A DNA stretch of 7,647 bases from Prevotellaceae bacterium UBA5903 (GTDB taxonomy: Bacteria; Bacteroidota; Bacteroidia; Bacteroidales; Bacteroidaceae), in the NCBI GenBank assembly GCA_002431845.1, contig DJEH01000139.1, positions 1-7,647 of the forward strand, in the 5' to 3' direction. Under the pieces are notes generated by a model. That model saw nothing but the letters and a program-made list of their open reading frames with translations, did not search any database and was not told where the DNA came from. This document shows positions 4,491 through 7,647 of the stretch, piece by piece (positions within the stretch are counted from its first letter, which is position 1; each line of letters opens with the position of its first letter). The position numbers were made by a program, and so were the translations under genes.

Positions 4491-5451
4491 AGAAAAATGT
4501 TTCGTATTCTACGAGCGATGGTACGAACAAATGAAACGTCTACCCGACAAAGAACGTTTGCTTATCTACGAAAGTATCTGTGAATACGCTTTCAACCATG
4601 TTACAACAGACCTTGCTTACTATCTTGAATGTGTGATGGATAATATCCGTAAAACGATAGATGATGGTGAAGCGAAACATAAAGCATTTTTAGAAAAGCA
4701 ACGATTGAACGGGACAAAGGGTGGTCGCCCAAGAATATACAATAACCCAACAAAATCCAAAAAACCCATGGGTTATTTGGAAAACCCAACAAAACCCAAC
4801 GAAACCCAAAAAAGCCATAATAAAAACAAAGAACAAGAACAAGAATTAAAACAAGAACAAGAATTAAAACAAGAACAAGAATTAAAACAAGAACAAGAAC
4901 AAGAAACCTCTTCTTCATTACATTCAGAAGAGAAATCTATTATAGAGCATAGCTCTACGTCATCGCAAGACGATGACACTGCAAATGCTGCAACAATAAA
5001 AATCGTTCGTTCTGATAAAGATAAAGAGATTTTACAGCTGTACAAAGAAGTTGCAGAATACTTCAACAAAGCAATGGACGGCAAACAAATTCAAAAAATC
5101 AAAAAACTGAATGACTTCAGAAAGGCTCACATTGCAGCACGGATGAAAGAATTTAGCAAACAAGATTTGTTCAACGTTATTGACAAAGCAGCTGCAAGCA
5201 ACTTCCTTAACGGATGTGGACGCAATGGTTTCAAAGCAACCTTTGATTGGATATTCCGACCAAACAACTTCCCAAAAATTCTTGAAGGCAACTACGACAA
5301 TGGAAATCACAACCAACAACAAAACAACAACTCTTTCTCTGATGGAGGAAGAGCAGCACGAAGACAAGAGTTTATTAACCACATTAAGCAAAGGTTCGCA
5401 CAACCTGACACCGAAACAGACGACATACCTAAAGCGTTACGCGACATCTGA
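4483..5451 (+). CDS. Phage replication-initiator-like protein (DUF6291-type N-terminus)
   Basis: This 322-residue protein has three parts. Residues 1-84 (CFVFYERWYEQMKRLPDKER near the start, ending GTKGGRPR) resemble the DUF6291 domain found in Bacteroidales phage proteins. Residues 86-141 are low-complexity: Asn/Pro/Lys-rich, then EQELKQ repeated three times. Residues about 182-263 form a conserved C-terminal domain (LYKEVAEYFNKAM, then FNVIDKAAASNFLNG, KATFDWIFRPNNFPKILEGN). That ending is typical of phage replisome-organiser proteins. Its place after ninG and before another replication-type gene suggests a role like lambda O: binding the origin and recruiting helicase loading. The middle part may itself carry the origin in DNA form. 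Function is inferred from architecture and context. Confidence 0.75.
   Translation: MDKEKCFVFYERWYEQMKRLPDKERLLIYESICEYAFNHVTTDLAYYLECVMDNIRKTIDDGEAKHKAFLEKQRLNGTKGGRPRIYNNPTKSKKPMGYLENPTKPNETQKSHNKNKEQEQELKQEQELKQEQELKQEQEQETSSSLHSEEKSIIEHSSTSSQDDDTANAATIKIVRSDKDKEILQLYKEVAEYFNKAMDGKQIQKIKKLNDFRKAHIAARMKEFSKQDLFNVIDKAAASNFLNGCGRNGFKATFDWIFRPNNFPKILEGNYDNGNHNQQQNNNSFSDGGRAARRQEFINHIKQRFAQPDTETDDIPKALRDI
4741..4810 (+). repeat. 10-bp phased repeats inside the replication gene, candidate origin iterons
   Basis: Read in 10-base steps from 4741, the sequence gives AATAACCCAA, CAAAATCCAA, AAAACCCATG, GGTTATTTGG (an inverted copy), AAAACCCAAC, AAAACCCAAC and GAAACCCAAA. The period of ten is not a multiple of three, so protein repetition cannot explain it, and each copy is read in a different frame. 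Ten bases is about one helical turn, which would place the sites on one face of the DNA. Together with the A-rich repeats at 4843-4896 this resembles the lambda origin (iterons plus AT-rich segment inside gene O). Confidence 0.5.
4757..4780 (+). promoter_or_regulatory. 24-bp near-perfect palindrome centred on CCATGG
   Basis: The two halves, CCAAAAAACCCA and TGGGTTATTTGG, are complementary except at one pair (A4762 opposite A4775). The palindrome lies within the 10-bp repeat array and contains one repeat in each orientation. It would suit a dimeric DNA-binding protein, perhaps the product of this gene. A role in replication or autoregulation is inference. Confidence 0.5.
4843..4896 (+). repeat. 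Three perfect 18-bp A-rich tandem repeats
   Basis: The unit GAATTAAAACAAGAACAA occurs without a change at 4843-4860, 4861-4878 and 4879-4896, with related GAACAA units on both sides. It encodes ELKQEQ repeats in a disordered linker. The + strand here is almost all purine, with A dominant, so it could melt easily and serve as the unwinding region of an origin. The identity between copies suggests recent slippage; copy number may vary between relatives. Confidence 0.8.
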
Positions 5452-5977
5452 AAACCTCATGTCGCTCTTCATCCCCGAAGAACAAGCAAAGTTTGCACGC
5501 AACGCGCCAAAATGTTTCATGGGCGATTGTCCTACCATTGCCGACACACGTGCCATTTGGGGCGAAAGGGTTTCGCTCACATGGTTAGAAAACCAACTAC
5601 TTGACCTCAGCGAATATGCAGGTACAGGCAATAAGCTAAACCTCTTCCAAATTGAAGACCTTGCACGTATCATGTTGCAAGAGTTCTACTACCTCAAACT
5701 TTCAGAGTTCATGCTCTTCTTCGCACACTTCAAAGCTGGACGGTACGGAACATTCTACGGCAATGTAGACCCACTTGTTATCACAACCGCCATACAAAAA
5801 TTCAAAAACGACCGACTGCAATACATTGCAAGTTTAGAAAAGATTGAGCAAGAGCAAAAGCGAAACAAACAACCTCGCAACGACCCAGAATGCCTAACCT
5901 ATTCCGAATGGCAAGAGCTAAAATGGCTATTCAACATGGGCTATGAGCGCAACCCACACACCAACAAGATAATATAA
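5300..5977 (+). CDS. DUF6633-like phage protein downstream of the initiator
   Basis: This 225-residue protein starts at ATG 5300 (acgacaATG), with 5342 and 5459 as alternatives. It looks like the DUF6633 family of Bacteroidales phages and mobile elements. Visible blocks are ARNAPKCFMGDCPTIADTR (66-84), a helical stretch LNLFQIEDLARIMLQEFYYL (113-132) and FKAGRYGTFYGNVDPLVITT (144-163). A charged coiled segment (KIEQEQKRNKQPRND) precedes a short conserved-looking end. With start 5300 the gene overlaps the initiator gene by 152 bases in another frame. The placement is like that of lambda P, so a helicase-loading role is possible, but no AAA+ or other motif supports it. No signal or membrane segment is seen. 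Confidence 0.7.
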   Translation: MEITTNNKTTTLSLMEEEQHEDKSLLTTLSKGSHNLTPKQTTYLKRYATSENLMSLFIPEEQAKFARNAPKCFMGDCPTIADTRAIWGERVSLTWLENQLLDLSEYAGTGNKLNLFQIEDLARIMLQEFYYLKLSEFMLFFAHFKAGRYGTFYGNVDPLVITTAIQKFKNDRLQYIASLEKIEQEQKRNKQPRNDPECLTYSEWQELKWLFNMGYERNPHTNKII

Positions 5978-6068
5978 TACACTCTCTAATAGCATTTATT
6001 TCGCGTGTAAGCGATTTAATTTCTTTAGACGATAACTTGTAAGGCAAACAATAAAACATTCTCCTAAA
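5978..6068 (+). other. Short AT-rich spacer with weak symmetry
   Basis: This 91-base gap separates the replication genes from the accessory genes. TCGC/GCGA (6001-6014) forms a 4-bp hairpin, and TACAC (5978-5982) can pair with GTGTA (6005-6009) instead. No T-run, tRNA or clear Bacteroidota promoter is visible, although an operon break or promoter here would fit the change of gene type. Confidence 0.3.
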
Positions 6069-6260
6069 ATGAAAAATTCAAGACGCAAAGAAATCACCGA
6101 CCTCGCAAAGGAAATCTTTGCAGCGGGATATTACCGCAGCGATACTGACGAAGACCACCGCAAAAAAGCTACATACGCTATCTGTGCTGCAATAATCTTC
6201 TACAATGTAGCAGACGAAAAGTTAAAAAGCAAATCTCTAATTTCTAAACTTCTCGGATAA
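6069..6260 (+). CDS. 63-residue hypothetical protein
   Basis: This small protein is mixed-charge and mostly helical, with a basic start (MKNSRRKEITDLAKEIF), a central acidic and histidine patch (YYRSDTDEDHRKK) and a hydrophobic helix (ATYAICAAIIFYNVA), which is too interrupted for a confident membrane segment. The ATG follows the spacer at 5978-6068, and the TAA stop shares one base with the next ATG (TAATG at 6258-6262), indicating coupling. I do not recognise the family. Confidence 0.65.
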   Translation: MKNSRRKEITDLAKEIFAAGYYRSDTDEDHRKKATYAICAAIIFYNVADEKLKSKSLISKLLG

Positions 6261-6775
6261 TGGATTTTAAAACAACACCATTCTGTCTTGTAACTGCAAA
6301 GAAAATACAAGATGGTCTTCTTCAAGGCGCTATCAAAACTAAAGATGGCAAGGACGTACGTATATTAGACTACAGAATTAAAAGCGAACGTCCTATGATT
6401 GCAGCTGCCGTACAATACCAACACGGAGAAGAAGTGCTATGCTATAGCGAACAAGGTATAGAACGTACTAAAAATTATGTGAGTAATAACCTTGACCTCA
6501 TACTTGAAGTCCCATACGATTACACCGAATACGATGGTTTCTTGCCTAAGCAATACCAATCATGTATGGTAAAAATGTACAACACTTATACCAAGTTGCA
6601 CTCATGGACTATTGCAGTTTGTGCCAAATTAAGCAACGGAGAACCAACATTCTTCCAAACCTACGAAAGCGAAAAAGACTATTACACATGTGTAGCTGAC
6701 GAAGTTCTTCCACTCAACAACATCACGCTCAAACTCTACGGCACAACAAAATCGTATGAGCAACTATTTGTGTAA
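6260..6775 (+). CDS. 171-residue hypothetical phage accessory protein
   Basis: The N-terminal part contains a beta-strand pattern I associate with small proteins of Bacteroidales phages and mobile elements: GAIKTKDGKDVRILDYRIK (22-40), then PMIAAAVQYQHGEEVLCYSEQG (45-66). This probably forms a small beta barrel or sandwich. The remainder is tyrosine-rich (VPYDYTEYDGFLPKQY, then MYNTYTKLHSW) and has four scattered cysteines without a metal-site pattern. It has no enzyme motif, signal peptide or membrane segment. It is coupled to the preceding small gene and lies in a run of early accessory genes, where anti-defence or host-takeover functions are common; nothing in the sequence singles one out. 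Confidence 0.65.
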   Translation: MDFKTTPFCLVTAKKIQDGLLQGAIKTKDGKDVRILDYRIKSERPMIAAAVQYQHGEEVLCYSEQGIERTKNYVSNNLDLILEVPYDYTEYDGFLPKQYQSCMVKMYNTYTKLHSWTIAVCAKLSNGEPTFFQTYESEKDYYTCVADEVLPLNNITLKLYGTTKSYEQLFV

Positions 6776-6793
6776 GCACAAGTAACAACACTT

Positions 6794-6976
6794 ATGCAAG
6801 TCTGTATCTATTGGACATGCAGCCGCCAAGCACGGCTCAAAATATGCAAAAGGTTTGGCATCCGTCCTTACCTCATGGTGAATGGCGAAACATATTGTAC
6901 CATCCGTAAGGAGGATACCGACCTTTTCTTTGAAACGATGAACAGAGGATTTTTTAAACTCCGAAACAACCATTAA
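6794..6976 (+). CDS. 60-residue conserved-looking small phage protein
   Basis: The product begins MQVCIYWTCSRQARLKICKR and continues with FGIRPYLMVNGETYCTIRKE, then a helix and RGFFKLRN. It is basic, with cysteines at 4, 9, 18 and 35. The pattern of a cysteine-containing strand, a basic helix and NGET is familiar to me from small proteins of Bacteroidales phages, but I know of no assigned function. The start lies 18 bases after the preceding stop. The opposite-strand frame across the same bases lacks comparable character, so I take this strand. Confidence 0.6.
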   Translation: MQVCIYWTCSRQARLKICKRFGIRPYLMVNGETYCTIRKEDTDLFFETMNRGFFKLRNNH

Positions 6977-6986
6977 ACAACAAGGT

Positions 6987-7049
6987 GCTACCACCGCTCA
7001 TAGTTCGAAACCTCGCAAGTATAGAATACTAATCGTATGCGATGGCAGC
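6987..7049 (+). other. Imperfect long stem-loop between small genes
   Basis: GCTACCACCGC (6987-6997) pairs with GCGATGGCAGC (7039-7049) at nine of eleven positions; both mismatches are A opposite C. Inside is a perfect hairpin AGTAT/ATACT (7018-7030) with loop AGA. A competing hairpin ATAC/GTAT (7026-7038) and a local GGTG/CACC stem (6984-6995) are also possible. The element fills the 96-base gap before the gene at 7073. No coding frame of note runs through it. It may be a leader structure or processing site. Confidence 0.4.
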
Positions 7050-7072
7050 TCATTTAAAATGCTGAAAGCCCT

Positions 7073-7348
7073 ATGTACACTACAATATGGATTGAGGGGG
7101 AGAAGAACCTTAACGACTTCTGTATGAAACGATTTAAGGAAACCCCACATTTCGTTGAAACCATTGGCAGGGTTGGTTCTGCAAAGGTTTACGAAATATA
7201 CAAATGGAGAGAAGACAAACAACGATACACGGATATGTACCTACTCTTTATGGAACACCCCAAAGGCAATGTGGGCGACATATCCAACTTACGCCAACAA
7301 ACCTATGAACAAATACGAGCTAATAGAACTTCTATCCTCATCAGATGA
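7073..7348 (+). CDS. 91-residue hypothetical protein
   Basis: This basic protein shows alternating strands and helices: MYTTIWIEGEKNLNDFCMKR, then VETIGRVGSAKVYEIYKW, then MYLLFMEHPKGNVGDISN. The start is the first ATG in frame after the structured spacer. It has no recognised family, membrane segment or catalytic motif. Its last 44 bases overlap the next gene in another frame. The phage-accessory setting suggests a small early protein; the coding assignment rests on length, codon-like composition and position. Confidence 0.55.
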   Translation: MYTTIWIEGEKNLNDFCMKRFKETPHFVETIGRVGSAKVYEIYKWREDKQRYTDMYLLFMEHPKGNVGDISNLRQQTYEQIRANRTSILIR

Positions 7349-7478
7349 GGAGGAGGTTTTCATAGAAACAGATGAGTTTGAAATACACGATTTCAGCGTA
7401 GAACATCTTGAAGAACAATTTGACGGCTTTGCCACTTTCTATCCTGCAGCAATTGTTCTAAAACCAAACAACAATTAA
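7305..7478 (+). CDS. 57-residue acidic phage protein
   Basis: I place the start at ATG 7305, because the longer frame from 7155 runs inside the preceding gene and has an unlike composition. The product is strongly acidic: MNKYELIELLSSSDEEEVFI, then FEIHDFSVEHLEEQFDGFAT, ending YPAAIVLKP. The EEQFDGFxTxYPAAxVLK ending is a pattern I associate with small proteins of Bacteroidales phages. High negative charge in so small a protein would suit a DNA mimic or a protein-binding inhibitor, but this is speculation from charge alone. Confidence 0.65.
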   Translation: MNKYELIELLSSSDEEEVFIETDEFEIHDFSVEHLEEQFDGFATFYPAAIVLKPNNN

Positions 7479-7489
7479 AACAAAGTAAA

Positions 7490-7647
7490 ATGAAGAAATA
7501 TAAATTGACAGACGAAACATGCAACACTCTGCATGGAAAAACCCTGTATCGTATTGAAGCTTTAACTGGTTTTGCAAATGTAAAAGCTGGCGATAAGGGA
7601 GGATATGTTCAGTCAGAATGCAATTTATCCCAAGAGGGTACGTGTTG
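7490..7647 (+). CDS. Start of a probable beta-helix repeat protein, cut by the window end
   Basis: ATG 7490 opens a frame that runs to the last base (52 complete codons). The N-terminus MKKYKLTDETCNTLHGKTLY, then RIEALTGFANVKAGDKGGYV and SECNLSQEGT, matches the start of a widespread phage and bacterial group. Members of that group typically continue into hexapeptide-type left-handed beta-helix repeats. The GDKGGYVQSExNLSxEG segment is the characteristic opening. Function in phages is not established to my knowledge; stable polymer-like or scaffold roles have been suggested by annotation. It begins 11 bases after the preceding stop and is preceded by aaagtaaaATG. The C-terminal repeats lie beyond the window. 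Confidence 0.7.
   Translation, partial: MKKYKLTDETCNTLHGKTLYRIEALTGFANVKAGDKGGYVQSECNLSQEGTC

Noticed and set aside
4741..4907. CRISPR array
   Set aside because: The repeats are 10 and 18 bases, contiguous and without unique spacers, and lie within a coding frame.
4601..5084. Long open frames on the minus strand rich in Leu/Val or Ser/Cys
   Set aside because: They are mirror readings of the EQELKQ repeats and linker in the initiator gene and have no independent protein character.
6984..7049. A tRNA on either strand around the TTCGAA at 7004-7009
   Set aside because: The bases flanking TTCGAA do not form a T-stem on either strand, and no D- or anticodon arm is seen.
7155..7304. Longer version of the gene at 7305, starting at 7155
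   Set aside because: It runs inside the gene at 7073 in another frame with unlike composition, while the acidic conserved-looking part begins at ATG 7305.

Overview
The window looks like the early (recombination and replication) region of a temperate phage or prophage of a Bacteroidota host, most likely Bacteroidales; I cannot name the genus. The evidence is as follows. All genes lie on the + strand in one tightly packed array. Starts lack a Shine-Dalgarno sequence and are preceded by A-rich leaders, often ending acaATG. The gene set combines lambda-like recombination functions (ERF annealing protein, RecB-type nuclease, SSB, a NinB-like protein, NinG) with families I associate with Bacteroidales phages (a DUF6291-like replication protein and a DUF6633-like protein). 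No integrase, repressor, structural or lysis gene is visible.

Layout. 1-129 is non-coding and holds alternative hairpins (21-46) and a tRNA-like element with a consensus T-arm (62-106). 130-339 encodes a small two-helix membrane protein. 340-532 is a long non-coding leader with a 9-bp inverted repeat, a possible Bacteroidota-type promoter, a strong hairpin and a perfect 58-nt cloverleaf with no unpaired base at its junction (453-510). 533-2504 encodes a small helical protein, a small HTH protein, the ERF annealing protein and its partner PD-(D/E)XK nuclease. 2505-2603 is a second structured leader followed by three 12-nt repeats that run exactly to the ssb start codon. 2604-4490 encodes SSB, a NinB-like protein, a 48-aa protein, a 79-aa protein, NinG and a small basic protein, mostly with start/stop overlaps. 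4483-5977 encodes a replication-initiator-like protein and a second protein that overlaps it by about 150 bases in another frame. The initiator gene carries 10-bp phased repeats, a 24-bp near-palindrome and A-rich 18-bp repeats, an arrangement that resembles the lambda origin inside gene O. 6069-7647 is a run of small accessory genes of unknown role, ending in a truncated protein that I take to be a beta-helix repeat protein.

How the genes work together. The nuclease should resect double-stranded ends, ERF should anneal the exposed strands, SSB should protect them, and NinB-like and NinG proteins should help load annealing factors and cleave branched DNA. The 4483 and 5300 products occupy the positions of lambda O and P and probably start replication. 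The least explained part is the non-coding DNA. The three main early gaps each contain a closed multi-stem structure whose last arm is a 5-bp stem with a 7-nt loop lying next to the 3' strand of the closing helix, as in a tRNA. I do not recognise these as any described RNA family.
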